Source of the DNA: VRUE01 sp963774405
GTDB taxonomy: Bacteria > Actinomycetota > Thermoleophilia > Solirubrobacterales > 70-9
Direction of reading: 5' to 3'
DNA: 64,000 bases
NCBI GenBank assembly: GCA_963774405.1
Contig: CAVZEV010000013.1
Coordinates: 124,001 to 188,000, forward strand
Shown here: piece after piece, positions 7,607 through 16,525 of the stretch
Layout of the letters: each line of letters begins with the position of its first letter
Numbering within the stretch: the first letter of the stretch is position 1
Notes under the pieces: generated by a model
Seen by the model: the letters and a program-made list of their open reading frames with translations, nothing else
What the model was told of the DNA's origin: nothing
Databases searched by the model: none
Made by a program: the position numbers and the translations under genes

Positions 7607-7921
7607 TTGAGTCTCGCGGCCGGGGAGGTCTACTGGGCGATCGTCCCCTGCACGCCGCGACGCCCTTCAAGGTCCACGTCGCCGATGGTGCGCCGTTGGA
7701 GGTGCCCACCGCATCCCAGATCGTCGACGGCCTCCGCAAGGGCGGTGACGTGGAGTTCGAGTTCGTCGTGCGGCGCTCGACAGGCGCAAGTCGCTTGGCC
7801 GGCTCGACCGCAAGGAGATGCGAGCCCTGATCGAGCGCTTCGTCTCCTACTGGCAGTTCGACCTCCGCCGGCTCTTGGTCGCCCAAATCCGGGAGCTGCA
7901 GCACCGGCGAAAAGCCCGCTG
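7607..7921 (+). pseudogene. Unrecognised, apparently frame-broken gene remnant
   Basis: Three consecutive stretches look coding but lie in different frames: GEVYWAIVPCTPRRP near 7620, FKVHVADGAPLEVPTASQIV near 7665-7725, and RLDRKEMRALIERFVSYWQF ending at a TGA at 7919-7921. Nothing complete can be translated and I do not recognise the parts. It ends just before repeat copy 3. In the other copies that repeat neighbours toxin-antitoxin genes, so this could be a decayed module of that kind, but nothing in the residues proves it. Confidence 0.25.
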
Positions 7922-7927
7922 ACAGCC

Positions 7928-7980
7928 GACTGGAACCGGCCCTCTCGATTTCAGGCACTTCTGGCGAGAAGTGCCTGACT
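7928..7980. repeat. Dispersed hairpin repeat, copy 3 (short)
   Basis: It contains GACTGGAACCGGCCC and the intact 11-base stem CAGGCACTTCT / AGAAGTGCCTG at 7952-7977. It ends after CTGACTC, where the CATATCC tail of the other copies is replaced by unrelated CCGAC-rich sequence. Confidence 0.75.
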
Positions 7981-7990
7981 CGGGATCCCC

Positions 7991-8031
7991 GACAGGCCGA
8001 CCGCGGACCCCCGACACGCCGAAGGCCTGTC
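7991..8031 (-). terminator. Possible terminator hairpin of the propeller gene
   Basis: GACAGGCC (7991-7998) pairs with GGCCTGTC (8024-8031), downstream of the minus-strand gene ending at 8094. There is no T-run, so this is only a candidate. Confidence 0.25.
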
Positions 8032-8093
8032 CGCCGACCCCGACCTGAGACCGCGCCAACCCGGGATGAGAGGCCCGCTGCCGACCCGGCTCG

Positions 8094-9083
8094 TTATCTG
8101 GCGAGCCAGGCCGGGCCCTGCATTTCCGGCGAGCGCGGGGTCCGGTTGCCGCCGAGGACCGCGACCCGGCGGCGATCCCTGACCCGGAACACCTGAAGCA
8201 GCGGGCCGCCCGACGCATTCGTTCGCTGGGCCACCACGAGCCTGCCGTTGGGCGAGAACGAGGGGCTCGAGAGGAAGCCGACCGGGCGGCCCGCCCTCCC
8301 CGTCAGACGCCTCAAACCCGTGCTGTTCGGTCGCATCGTGAAGATCTCGGCGCCGGCCGCGCCGGGATAGCCGCGCACGAAGGCGATCCGGTTGCCGGAG
8401 GGGCTGAAGTCCGGCTGGGCGGTCCAGGCCGCGAGCTGGGGCGTGGCGTCGCGGACCCGGGTGCCGTTCGCCCGCATCGTGTAAACGTGCGGCTCCACCC
8501 CGACGATCCCGGCTCGTTCGAAGGCGATGATCCGGCCGTTCGGCGACGTCACCGGGTTGCGGTCGCTGAAGCGCCCGGAGGTGAGGCGCCGCAGGCCGTT
8601 GCCGTTGCGCTGGACGCTGAAGATGTGTTCGACGTCGAAACTCTTTTCTTCTTCGGAGGCGCGGACGAAGCGGGTGAAGAGGATCCGGCGGCCGTTGCGG
8701 GTGAAAGACGGCGTGCGGTCGAACACGGGCCCGGTCGTCACTTCCTTGGTGCCGCTGCCGTTGGCGCGCGCGATGAAGATGTGCCGCGCCGATTCCCCGC
8801 CGGCCTCGACTGAGCGGGCGAAGACGATCCAGCGGCCGTCCGCGGAGGCCTGGACTTCGGAATCGCTCTGGTTCGTCGTCAGCTGCCGCAGTCGCGACCC
8901 GTTCGACATGATCGACCAGAGCCCGTTTGCGATCCCGGAAGAGCCGCCGTCGAAGAGGATTGGCCCGTTGTGCCCGGGCCGGGCCGCGCTCGCGGACCCC
9001 ACCCCCATGCACAGGGCCACGCCCCCGGCCAGGCCCGCCCACATCATCAGTCGGCGGATTCGATTCCTCGCGATCATCTCCAT
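8094..9083 (-). CDS. Secreted TolB-like beta-propeller protein (PD40 repeats)
   Basis: A 329-residue protein with a signal peptide (RIRRLMMWAGLAGGVALCMG, then GSASAARPG with an ASA-type cleavage site). The rest is repeated PD40/WD40-like blades, each with a D/S-G-R-x-(I/L)-(V/A)-F core: ASADGRWIVFARS, FTRNGRRILFTRF, TSPNGRIIAFERA, FSPSGNRIAFVRG and FSPNGRLVVAQRT. These alternate with IF(I/T/S)xxxNGxGxxxLT strands. Such propellers act as extracytoplasmic binding scaffolds; no partner such as Pal or a protease is adjacent. It starts a run of exported proteins reaching to 17.3 kb. Confidence 0.8.
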   Translation of the reverse strand: MEMIARNRIRRLMMWAGLAGGVALCMGVGSASAARPGHNGPILFDGGSSGIANGLWSIMSNGSRLRQLTTNQSDSEVQASADGRWIVFARSVEAGGESARHIFIARANGSGTKEVTTGPVFDRTPSFTRNGRRILFTRFVRASEEEKSFDVEHIFSVQRNGNGLRRLTSGRFSDRNPVTSPNGRIIAFERAGIVGVEPHVYTMRANGTRVRDATPQLAAWTAQPDFSPSGNRIAFVRGYPGAAGAEIFTMRPNSTGLRRLTGRAGRPVGFLSSPSFSPNGRLVVAQRTNASGGPLLQVFRVRDRRRVAVLGGNRTPRSPEMQGPAWLAR

Positions 9084-9481
9084 GGATCCCCCTATCGCGC
9101 GCGAACCATTTCCCGCGCGAATCTCAAGTGCTAGTGCGCTAAGCGGTCATACGAAGCGTATTGGCGGCGTGGGACGGCCGTTCTCACTGGCCCGAACGGG
9201 TCGGACGGACTGCCCCTCCGTAATCGGTTGCACGATCACGCCGATCTTCGTCGACGCCCGGTCCAAGAAATCGGCATCGAAGGTGAGGCCAACGGAACAG
9301 AGCAGGAGTTGAGTCGGAGGGACTGCGAGCCGGACCGGGACGTTCCTATGGATGTCAAGCGGAGAGAGATAGAGATCCTCGCGGCGACTGGCGTGGACCT
9401 CTCGGGCGGCGCCTTGTTTCGCTGCGTCTCATGTGGGAGAGCCAGTGCTGTCCGTCCCCTGCCTACCTCTCACGAGGACAC
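9084..9481. other. Intergenic region between divergent secreted-protein genes
   Basis: About 400 bases without a gene I can support. Near its left end TCGCGCG (9095-9101) is complementary to CGCGCGA (9114-9120), close to the minus-strand start at 9083, and could be an operator. Nothing else stands out. Confidence 0.4.
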
Positions 9482-10159
9482 ATGAAGACGATCCGAACCC
9501 GGCTGACTTTCGCCAACATCGTCGCCTGTATCGCGCTGTTCGTCGCGCTCGGGGGCGCTAGCTACGCCGCAATCAAGTTGCCCAAGAACAGCGTTGGTAG
9601 TAAGCAGATCAAGAAGAACGCGGTCAACAGCTCCAAGGTCAAGAATCGCTCGTTGAAGGCGGTCGACTTTAAGAACGGCCAGTTGCCGAAGGGGGAAAAG
9701 GGGGACACCGGCGCGACGGGTCCGCAGGGGCCCGCTGGTCCGGCGCTAACCGGAGGTGCCTCGGACGGCAGCGGCAGCGTCGGCCCGGTAAACGGCAACT
9801 TTCTGACCAGCCTTGCGGAAGGGATAGAAACCACCGGGCAACTCGTCCTCCCGTTCGAAGGCCGGATCACTGTCAACGGATTCGCCGACGTCTCTGACTC
9901 TGCCGCAGCAATTTCGCGCACCCGCTGCAACCTGTTCATCAGCAACGGAACTGGTCCCACCAACGGGTTGACCGCCTTCAGCGCCAACGCGTTCGGGGAC
10001 ACGCCCGCCACCGACAACTACAACGTCGCGATTCCCGTGTCCGGCTTCGTCATCAAGCCGGCCGGCACCTACAACCTCGGCGTCGGCTGTGAAGCGGTGA
10101 CTGGCGCAACGGTCAGCTACTCCGCCGCGATTACCTACACGGCGGTTCCGGTCGGATAG
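9482..10159 (+). CDS. Exported protein with Thermoleophilia-type leader and collagen-like GPQGP segment
   Basis: A 225-residue exported protein starting MKTIRTRLTFANIVACIALF, continuing VALGGASYAA (signal peptide, about 1-30). The polar block PKNSVGSKQIKKNAVNSSKV and VKNRSLKAVDFK is a leader that recurs in many secreted proteins of this bacterial class. A short collagen-like stretch GEKGDTGATGPQGPAGPA follows at about 74-92. The C-terminal domain (about 100-225) is beta-rich, without Cys clusters or catalytic motifs. I chose the ATG at 9482, which gives a normal signal peptide; an in-frame upstream start would add a non-signal extension. It is probably a surface or spore-like coat protein, function unknown. 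Confidence 0.75.
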   Translation: MKTIRTRLTFANIVACIALFVALGGASYAAIKLPKNSVGSKQIKKNAVNSSKVKNRSLKAVDFKNGQLPKGEKGDTGATGPQGPAGPALTGGASDGSGSVGPVNGNFLTSLAEGIETTGQLVLPFEGRITVNGFADVSDSAAAISRTRCNLFISNGTGPTNGLTAFSANAFGDTPATDNYNVAIPVSGFVIKPAGTYNLGVGCEAVTGATVSYSAAITYTAVPVG

Positions 10160-10210
10160 GCGGGCGAGGGTCGTCACCCTGTGGGGAGGCGACGCCGGTC
10201 CCCGCAGGAG

Positions 10211-10245
10211 CGAGACCCCGTCGCCCTCGGTGCCGCTGGGTCTCG
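10211..10245. terminator. Possible bidirectional terminator between convergent genes
   Basis: CGAGACCC (10211-10218) is complementary to GGGTCTCG (10238-10245), between the ends of the plus-strand 9482 gene and the minus-strand regulator. There is no clear T-run on either side. Confidence 0.35.
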
Positions 10246-10283
10246 TCCGGCCCCGCTTCGCCCCCCGGCCTGTCTGCCAAGTC

Positions 10284-13103
10284 CTACTCGAGCAGCAGCG
10301 CGGTGAGCGCCCCTCGCGAGCCCACCCCGGTGCGCCTGTAGACGTCTTCGAGGTGGCGCTTGACGGTGCTGGGCGAGACCTGCAGTTCCGTTGCCATCTC
10401 GCGATTGGAGAGCCCGCGGGCGATCAGTCGCGTCACCTCCGCCTGGCGCTCGGTCAGGCCGAGGGTGGCGATTCGGGCGTCCAGCGGCGACCCGGCCGCC
10501 GCGCCGCCGGCGCCGAGATCGGACTCGGCGCGCGCCTTCCACAGCGGCGCGCCCATCGCGGTGTAGGCGTCGATCGCGGCGCGCAGCGAGCGCCGGCCCG
10601 CCTCCTCCTCACCCAGCAGCAGCTCGAGCCGGCCGAGGGGGTGGTCGACGACTCCCCAGACTGCGACCGCGGTAGTCGCCAGTCGCCCTCGGTAGGGGTC
10701 GAGGATCCCGTGCAGCAGGGTTGCCGCCTCGCGGTCGCCGAGCTTGGCGACCGCGTAGGCGTAGTCGACGACGGTGGCGATCCAGATCGGGTCGCGCGGC
10801 AAAGCCTCGAACCGCGTCGCCACGTCGCTGTCCAACACCTCGCGGGCGAAGGCGAGCTCGCCGGCTTCGGCGTGGGCGAGGGTCACCAGCGAGCGGAAGC
10901 CTGGCAGCCCCGGATACTGGGGCAGCGCCTGCGCCAGCAGCGGCGCCAGCTCGCCGATCCGCCCTTCCTGCCAGCGGATGCTGCAGATCTGGCTGATGTA
11001 AGGGGGAAGCGCGTCGGGCTGGCCGCTGTGTTTGGCGCGCTCGACCGCCTGCTGAGCACGGGCCTCGGCCTCCTCCAGCTGCCCGTGCAGGGACAGGTGT
11101 ACCGACTCCGTGCATTCGCACAGCCAGCGGGCGGTGGCGTCGCCGATCCGGCCGGCGATCCGCTCCTGTTCGCGCAGTGAGCGCGCTGCGGCCTCGACCT
11201 CGCAAACCTCCAGTTGCGCCACCGCCTGCCAGTGGAGGGCGTGGAACAGCTCGAGCGGCTGATCCAGCTCCGCTCCGATCTCAATGCTCTCGGCCGCCAT
11301 CGCGATCCGCTCGGCGGCGTTGTCTGGGTCCCAGCGAGCGATCAGGCAGCGGACCAGCACCTGGGCGAGGACGCGCCGGTCGCCGGACTTGCGCGCCGCG
11401 ACGAGAGCGCTCTCTGCCAGCCAATGACGGCGGTCGGCCTGGTCGGTGAAGGTCAGCTCCAGCGCCAGCTGGGCGAGCACCAGGGCCGACTGGGGACCGC
11501 TTCCGTCGAGCCGCTCTCCGGCGCGTCGCAGCATCGCGGCACGCTCGCGGTCAAAACCGCCGACCTGGGAGACGAAGCCGCGGTGGTTCGCGAGCACCGC
11601 CGCGACCAGCCGATCGACCTCGCCGAGGCGGTCGGCCAGGCGCGCCGCTCTGAGCAGGCACTCGCGCGAGCGCTCCTGGTTCGTGTAGCGGAGCGCGACC
11701 CCGAGGCCGATCAGCAGGTCGCAGAGCTCGACGTCGTCGCGGTCCTCGCCGCGCCGCTCCAGCGCCCGCGCGAACCAGCTCGCCGCCAGCTCATGGTCGT
11801 AGCTGCGCAGCGCCGCTTCGCCGGCCTCGGCGCAGTGGCGGCTGGCCCGCTCGCGATCGCCCGGCTCGGCGCGCCACCAATGCTGGGCGAGCTGGGCCGA
11901 TCGGCTCTCGCCGGCGAGCAGCCCGGGGTCCGCCTCGAGCTGTTCGCCGAAGCGGCGGTGCAGCTTCCCCCGCGCCGCGGGCTCGATCTCCTCGTAGAGG
12001 CAGTGAGCGACGATCGCGTGGCTGAAGGCATGGCGACCGTCACTCCCGGCGGCGAGGAGGCCGGCCCGCTCGGCCGCCTGCAGCGATTCCTCGACCGTTT
12101 CGGAGTCGATCCCCGTTCCCGCGGCGAGGTCGGCCGCGGCGAAGGCGCGGCCGAAGGCCGCGGCCGCGGACAGGCAGGTGAAGGCCGGCTCGCCGAGGGC
12201 GTGCGCGCGGGTGGCGATCAGCATCCGCAACGAGCGGGGAGCGGGTGCGTCCGCACGGGAGGGCGTACCCACCTCGCCCATTGCTCGCAGCAGCTCGCAG
12301 GCGAAGAGGGCGTTGCCACCGCTCTCGCGGGCGACCGCGGTCGCGGCGCGGTCGAGCTCGGCGTCGTCGGCGTCCGGGTTCAGCGAGGAAGCGATCTCGC
12401 GCAGAGCCGGCGGCCCGAGGGCGCCCAGCTCCAGGTGCCTGGAGCCGGCCTTCGAGCCGAGCTCGGCGATCGCCTCGGCCACCTCACCGCTCGGGTCAAC
12501 GTCGGTGGGACGGTAGGTGGCCAGGAGGAGGAACGGGGCGCCGCTCCCCGCCCGGGCCAGGTGCCGGATCAAGTGGAGGGTCGAGGTGCCGCAGCCGTGC
12601 AGGTCGTCGATCGCCAGCAGCAGCGGGCCGTGGCGGGTGATGCGCTCGAGCAGCTCCAGCGCTGCCGCGAACAGCTTGGCCCGCTCGTCACCCAGATCCC
12701 AGAGAGCCTCTCCGGCAGGCTCCGCGTCCAGGGCGCCGAGCGAGGAGCCGCGCAGCTCCTCGCGCAGCGGCTCCGTTCCGTGGCGGTCGAGGTCGCCGAG
12801 GGCGGTGACGAACGGCCCGTAGGGTGTCTCGGCGGCGCCTTCACCGCTGCCGTACAGGACCAGCGCTCCCATGGCGTGGGCGGCCCCGGCCGCCTCGGCG
12901 ACCAGGCGACTCTTGCCGGCGCCGGGCTCGCCTGCCACCAGCACCGTCTCGCTGCCGCCCTCGGCGACCCGCTCCCAGGCGGCGGCCAACTCCGCCAGCT
13001 CGGCGTCGCGGCCGACCATCGGCCAGGGGCGCGCTCGGGCGCTGCGCAGAGCGCCCGGCAGCGGTACCGGCTGGCGCGACGCGGTTTCGGCGGAACGGGA
13101 CAC
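10284..13103 (-). CDS. Large AAA-ATPase LuxR regulator (LAL family), paralogue 1
   Basis: A 939-residue regulator of the MalT/LAL type. The N-terminal ATPase has MVGRDAELAELAAAW, Walker A GEPGAGKS (about 58-65), Walker B LLLAIDDLH (about 165) and LLATYRPTDVDPSGEVAEAI. The middle is a long helical TPR-like sensor region (about 360-860). The C-terminus is a LuxR HTH: LTERQAEVTRLIARGLSNRE, then MATELQVSPSTVKRHLEDVY. Expected role: ATP- and ligand-dependent transcription activation. It is very similar throughout to the protein at 17822-20662, so the pair arose by duplication. Its divergent promoter carries an 18-base palindrome shared with two other genes nearby. Confidence 0.88.
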   Translation of the reverse strand: MSRSAETASRQPVPLPGALRSARARPWPMVGRDAELAELAAAWERVAEGGSETVLVAGEPGAGKSRLVAEAAGAAHAMGALVLYGSGEGAAETPYGPFVTALGDLDRHGTEPLREELRGSSLGALDAEPAGEALWDLGDERAKLFAAALELLERITRHGPLLLAIDDLHGCGTSTLHLIRHLARAGSGAPFLLLATYRPTDVDPSGEVAEAIAELGSKAGSRHLELGALGPPALREIASSLNPDADDAELDRAATAVARESGGNALFACELLRAMGEVGTPSRADAPAPRSLRMLIATRAHALGEPAFTCLSAAAAFGRAFAAADLAAGTGIDSETVEESLQAAERAGLLAAGSDGRHAFSHAIVAHCLYEEIEPAARGKLHRRFGEQLEADPGLLAGESRSAQLAQHWWRAEPGDRERASRHCAEAGEAALRSYDHELAASWFARALERRGEDRDDVELCDLLIGLGVALRYTNQERSRECLLRAARLADRLGEVDRLVAAVLANHRGFVSQVGGFDRERAAMLRRAGERLDGSGPQSALVLAQLALELTFTDQADRRHWLAESALVAARKSGDRRVLAQVLVRCLIARWDPDNAAERIAMAAESIEIGAELDQPLELFHALHWQAVAQLEVCEVEAAARSLREQERIAGRIGDATARWLCECTESVHLSLHGQLEEAEARAQQAVERAKHSGQPDALPPYISQICSIRWQEGRIGELAPLLAQALPQYPGLPGFRSLVTLAHAEAGELAFAREVLDSDVATRFEALPRDPIWIATVVDYAYAVAKLGDREAATLLHGILDPYRGRLATTAVAVWGVVDHPLGRLELLLGEEEAGRRSLRAAIDAYTAMGAPLWKARAESDLGAGGAAAGSPLDARIATLGLTERQAEVTRLIARGLSNREMATELQVSPSTVKRHLEDVYRRTGVGSRGALTALLLE

Positions 13104-13202
13104 GGTTGGTTCTTTGTGACTGCCTACCCCCCAAGGCTATGACTACGACCGGGAGGCTCGTCGGTCGGCCCAGCAACTCGGGGGCGCTTCCCGGCCGACC
13201 TG

Positions 13203-13220
13203 CTGGGCCGATCGGCCCAG
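13203..13220. promoter_or_regulatory. Palindromic operator candidate, site 1
   Basis: CTGGGCCGATCGGCCCAG is a perfect 18-base palindrome in the divergent interval between LAL regulator 1 (start 13103) and the RTX-repeat gene (start 13273). Extra half sites flank it: TCGGCCCAGCA at 13165-13175 is complementary to 13201-13211. The core TGGGCCG-NN-CGGCCCA recurs at 14408 and 17381. Confidence 0.6.
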
Positions 13221-13272
13221 ATTTCGTCACGGGTGTTGCGGCGCACGGCCCAGGTTGCTCAAATCGGTTCCG

Positions 13273-14280
13273 ATGCCCGCTCGCGGAAAGCCAGGAAGTG
13301 GATGGCCGAGTCGTCTTGCCGTCCTTGCCTGCGCGCTCGGCCTGCTGTTCGTGCTGCCGGTGTCCGCGGTTTCGGCGGAAGTGATCGACGTGCCGGGGAC
13401 GCCCGTGTACCGCGGCTATGTTGGCTCGACGAGTTGCGAAGGGAAGGTGTTCATCCAATGGCCCGAACAGGAGAACGCGAAAGGATGGCGTCTCGAGCGC
13501 GAATACCTCAAAGGCACCTCGAAAATCTTCACCCACGACGAAGTGGCGCTGTATCCGCCTTTCAACGACGGGCCCAGGGGCGCCGGTAACTGGGTTCCCC
13601 CGGCTGGCCACCACTGGGTTGAACACACCTACAGAAGCAAAAGTGGCACCGAAGGGAAACCTCTCGATTGCACGGGCACCTACGAAAGCGACCTGCTCCC
13701 GACGCTCATCTCCGCCACCGTCCACATAACGGTCCCCGACGCCCCCGAGGAAAGCGAGACTGAAAAGAAGGAAAAGGAAGCCAAGGAAAGGGAGGAAAGG
13801 GAAGAGAGGGAAGAAAAGGAACGCAAGAAAAAGGAAACGCCGCCGAAGACGAACGGGGCGGCGAAGTGCCGGGGACAGGTCGCGACGATCTTCGTCGAGC
13901 CCGGTCCGCCGACTAACGGCACCGCCCACCGCGACGTGATCATCGGCACCCCTAAGCGTGACGTGATCCGGGCACGTGGGGGCAACGACTTGGTCTGCGG
14001 TCTCGGTGGCAACGACATCATTCTGGGCGGCGGTGGCCGAGATGTGCTGCTGGGTCAGGGAGGGGCGGACACGATCCGCGGCGAAGGGGCCAACGATGTG
14101 CTCTATGGCGGCGGCGGAGCCGATCAGCTCTTCGGTCAGGCGGCGGCGGACAAGCTCTTCGGCCAGGCCGGTCCCGACGCCCTGAGCGGCGGCTCGGGCC
14201 GGCCCGACATCTGCAACGGGGGGCCCGACCGAGATCAGCAAAAGAGCCCCGGCTGCGAGCGCCGGCAGCAGATCCCCTGA
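13273..14280 (+). CDS. Secreted RTX-type (hemolysin-like calcium-binding) repeat protein
   Basis: A 335-residue exported protein. The signal peptide is about 1-40 (LAVLACALGLLFVLPVSAVS, then AEV). A Cys-containing N-domain follows (about 41-155). A highly charged Lys/Glu linker (about 160-190) comes next, then at about 210-310 a series of glycine-rich nonapeptides of the GGxGxDxUx type (GGNDLVCGLGGNDIILGGGG, then RDVLLGQGGADTIRGEGAND). In RTX proteins these bind calcium in a beta-roll. Only about ten repeats are present, and no type I secretion genes are adjacent, so export is probably through the signal peptide. I start at ATG 13273 rather than the TTG 18 bases upstream. It is likely under the palindromic operator at 13203. 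Confidence 0.78.
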   Translation: MPARGKPGSGWPSRLAVLACALGLLFVLPVSAVSAEVIDVPGTPVYRGYVGSTSCEGKVFIQWPEQENAKGWRLEREYLKGTSKIFTHDEVALYPPFNDGPRGAGNWVPPAGHHWVEHTYRSKSGTEGKPLDCTGTYESDLLPTLISATVHITVPDAPEESETEKKEKEAKEREEREEREEKERKKKETPPKTNGAAKCRGQVATIFVEPGPPTNGTAHRDVIIGTPKRDVIRARGGNDLVCGLGGNDIILGGGGRDVLLGQGGADTIRGEGANDVLYGGGGADQLFGQAAADKLFGQAGPDALSGGSGRPDICNGGPDRDQQKSPGCERRQQIP

Positions 14281-14407
14281 GCGCCGTGCGCCAGATGATT
14301 CCTGGCGAGCAAGAAGCTGAAGCTCAGGTTCAAGGGCCGCAAGACGAGGCAGCTGGTCAAGTCGACGAGCTCCAGATGTGACCCCGGGCGCCCTCGCGTC
14401 GGCCGCG

Positions 14408-14423
14408 TGGGCCGTTCGGCCCA
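14408..14423. promoter_or_regulatory. Palindromic operator candidate, site 2
   Basis: TGGGCCG-TT-CGGCCCA (14408-14423), 42 bases before the GTG start at 14466. It is the same 7-base half site, with a 2-base centre, as at 13203 and 17381. Confidence 0.6.
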
Positions 14424-14465
14424 TCTCCGTTGCGCCGCGACGGTCAATGGGCTTAGCTGTCACCT

Positions 14466-16484
14466 GTGCCGTCGCCACGGGTCCACGAATCGCGCCCACG
14501 CGCCGTCGCACTTCTCTGTCTCTGCTCCGTCCTGGCCATCGCCGGGATCTGGCTTGCCGCTGTGCCGCAACCCGCGGGCGCGACCTTCGCCGGCCAGAAC
14601 GGGCTGATCCTGTTCGAAGGCGACGGCGGTCATATCTTCACGATGTGCCCCGACGGCAGCTCGGTGAAACTCCCGATCGAAGACGGCTATGGCGGTAGCT
14701 GGTCGCCCGACGGGGAGAAGATCGCCTACGCGGTGGTCGACTCCGAACATCCCGAAAGGCAGGGCATCTGGGTCGCACGGTGGGACGGCTCCGAACCGGT
14801 CCAGGTGACCGGGCCCGGGACGGCGGCCGGGTGGAACGCCGACGGCCTTCCGGCCTGGTCGCCGGACGGCAGGTACCTCGCCTACGAGCGCTACAAGCAG
14901 TATTCGCCGACCGTCACGCGCCGGCAGTTCTCCAAGGTCGACCTGGTGACCGGCGTGCGGACCGATCTGATCGGCGACCCCGAATTCGCGGACATCGGGG
15001 GGTTCGCCTACGCGCCGACCTGGTCGCCTTCGGGCGCGAAGATCGTCCTCACCCTGGACGAGATCGACGGTTTCAGTCTCTCCCACGAAGAGGACCTCTA
15101 CTGGGTCTCACCCGACGGCGAATCGGTGCCACAGCCGTTCGTCGCGGAAGCGGAAAGCCACCTCGTCTCGCCCGACTTTCGCCCCGATGGCGACGCCGTG
15201 CTCTACTACCGCAATGCCGCGGACGGAGGCTCGGCCTGGCGCTCGACCGGGACCGGGGCGAGCCCGGAGCAGCTCTACCCCGTGCCGACGGTCTTCCCCG
15301 CCTACTCGCCCGACGGCGAAAAGATCGTCTTCAATCGCACCGGCGAAGACGGCTTTCCGCATGTCTTCACGGCAAACGCCGACGGTTCGGGCGACGTCGT
15401 GGACACCGGTAGGCGCGGCGGACAGGCTCGCTGGGGCGGCAAGGTCGCCGACTGCGATACCGGCGCCGCGCCGAGCTACGAAGGGGTGCGGATCAACGAG
15501 GTGCTCCTCTCACATGCCGGCAGCGCCTACAACCAATACGTCGAGCTGCTCAATCTCCGCGACGACAACTTCTCGCCCGCCGCCGCTCCGTACAAGTTCG
15601 TGGTCTACGACGGCGCAGGCGCCGAGATCGGCGAGCAGACGGTGCCGACCGACTCGCTGCGCAACCGCGACGACAGCAAGCCCTTCCTGGCGGCGAGCCC
15701 CACCACCTTGAGCGACTCCGAACTCGGGATCGAAAGCTACGACACGCCCTTCTACACCTACATGCCGGTGAGCGAAGGCCAGCTCTGCTTCACCGCGACC
15801 GAAGCGGACCAGAAGGTCGATTGCGTCAGCTGGGGGTGCGTCGCCTCGCCGGTCAGCGCCGGGACGAACCCGATTCCGGTTGCTTCCGGTGGGAAGTCGA
15901 GCCAGCGGCAGGGTCTCGGCGGCGCGGTCTTCGAGCTTGCCGACCCGACGCCGGGCGCGGCGAATCTCAGCGGAGAAGCTCAGGAATCGTGCTCCGGGTC
16001 GACGGGTGAAGAACCGCCCGGCGAAGAACCACCCTCAGTTCCCGAATCCTCCGAACCGCCCGCAACGCCAACCACTCTCATCACTCCGTCCGCGAGCGTC
16101 CCCATATCGACTCGCCCTGCCGACGAGGAAGCCCCCAAGGGCACGGCGGGGGTCAAGGGCGCGAAGCTGGCCGGGAAGCCGATCAGCCTGAAGGTCGTCT
16201 CCAGCGAGGCCGGGAAGGCGGTCGCCTCCGGGTTCGAGCTGAAGACCAGCGGCACGGGAGGCAAGTTGAAGGTGATGCTGCAACCGGCGCGAGCGCGACT
16301 CGACTCCCACCGGCCGAAGATCCTGAAGCTGAAGCCACTGGGCAAGAAGAACAGGAAGAAGGCGCTCAGGCTGAAGCAGGCGCTCCGCCGCAAAGGGGTA
16401 CAGGCGAAGGCCGAGCTGACCGTGACCTTCACCGATCTGGCCGGCAACTCCAGTCGCCGCAAGTTGAGCTTCAAGCTCAAGTAG
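14466..16484 (+). CDS. Secreted TolB-like propeller protein with lamin-tail domain
   Basis: A 672-residue exported protein with GTG start. The signal peptide is about 13-40 (AVALLCLCSVLAIAGIWLAA, then VPQPAGA). Residues about 45-330 are a PD40 propeller with repeated WSPDGEKIAY-type blades. At about 345-500 there is a lamin-tail domain (RINEVLLSHAGSAYNQYVEL with LLNLRDD, then GGAVFELADPTPGAANL), a module found in secreted nucleases and cell-surface proteins. A Pro/Glu/Ser-rich linker follows, then a Lys-rich beta domain ending TFTDLAGNSSRRKLSFKLK. It is probably anchored or retained at the cell surface by charge. A copy of the shared palindrome precedes it. Confidence 0.75.
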   Translation: MPSPRVHESRPRAVALLCLCSVLAIAGIWLAAVPQPAGATFAGQNGLILFEGDGGHIFTMCPDGSSVKLPIEDGYGGSWSPDGEKIAYAVVDSEHPERQGIWVARWDGSEPVQVTGPGTAAGWNADGLPAWSPDGRYLAYERYKQYSPTVTRRQFSKVDLVTGVRTDLIGDPEFADIGGFAYAPTWSPSGAKIVLTLDEIDGFSLSHEEDLYWVSPDGESVPQPFVAEAESHLVSPDFRPDGDAVLYYRNAADGGSAWRSTGTGASPEQLYPVPTVFPAYSPDGEKIVFNRTGEDGFPHVFTANADGSGDVVDTGRRGGQARWGGKVADCDTGAAPSYEGVRINEVLLSHAGSAYNQYVELLNLRDDNFSPAAAPYKFVVYDGAGAEIGEQTVPTDSLRNRDDSKPFLAASPTTLSDSELGIESYDTPFYTYMPVSEGQLCFTATEADQKVDCVSWGCVASPVSAGTNPIPVASGGKSSQRQGLGGAVFELADPTPGAANLSGEAQESCSGSTGEEPPGEEPPSVPESSEPPATPTTLITPSASVPISTRPADEEAPKGTAGVKGAKLAGKPISLKVVSSEAGKAVASGFELKTSGTGGKLKVMLQPARARLDSHRPKILKLKPLGKKNRKKALRLKQALRRKGVQAKAELTVTFTDLAGNSSRRKLSFKLK

Positions 16485-16525
16485 CCCTCCGGCCGGTCGG
16501 TTGCTGCATCGGGTTGTCTGTTTGC

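Noticed and set aside
11214..13142. Long plus-strand frames opposite LAL regulators 1 and 2, and opposite leuS and lepA
   Set aside because: Antisense shadows typical of GC-rich DNA, with no recognisable domains, while the opposite strand encodes complete known proteins.
13255..14280. TTG 13255 as start of the RTX protein
   Set aside because: The ATG at 13273 gives a normal signal peptide, and the extra six residues add nothing.
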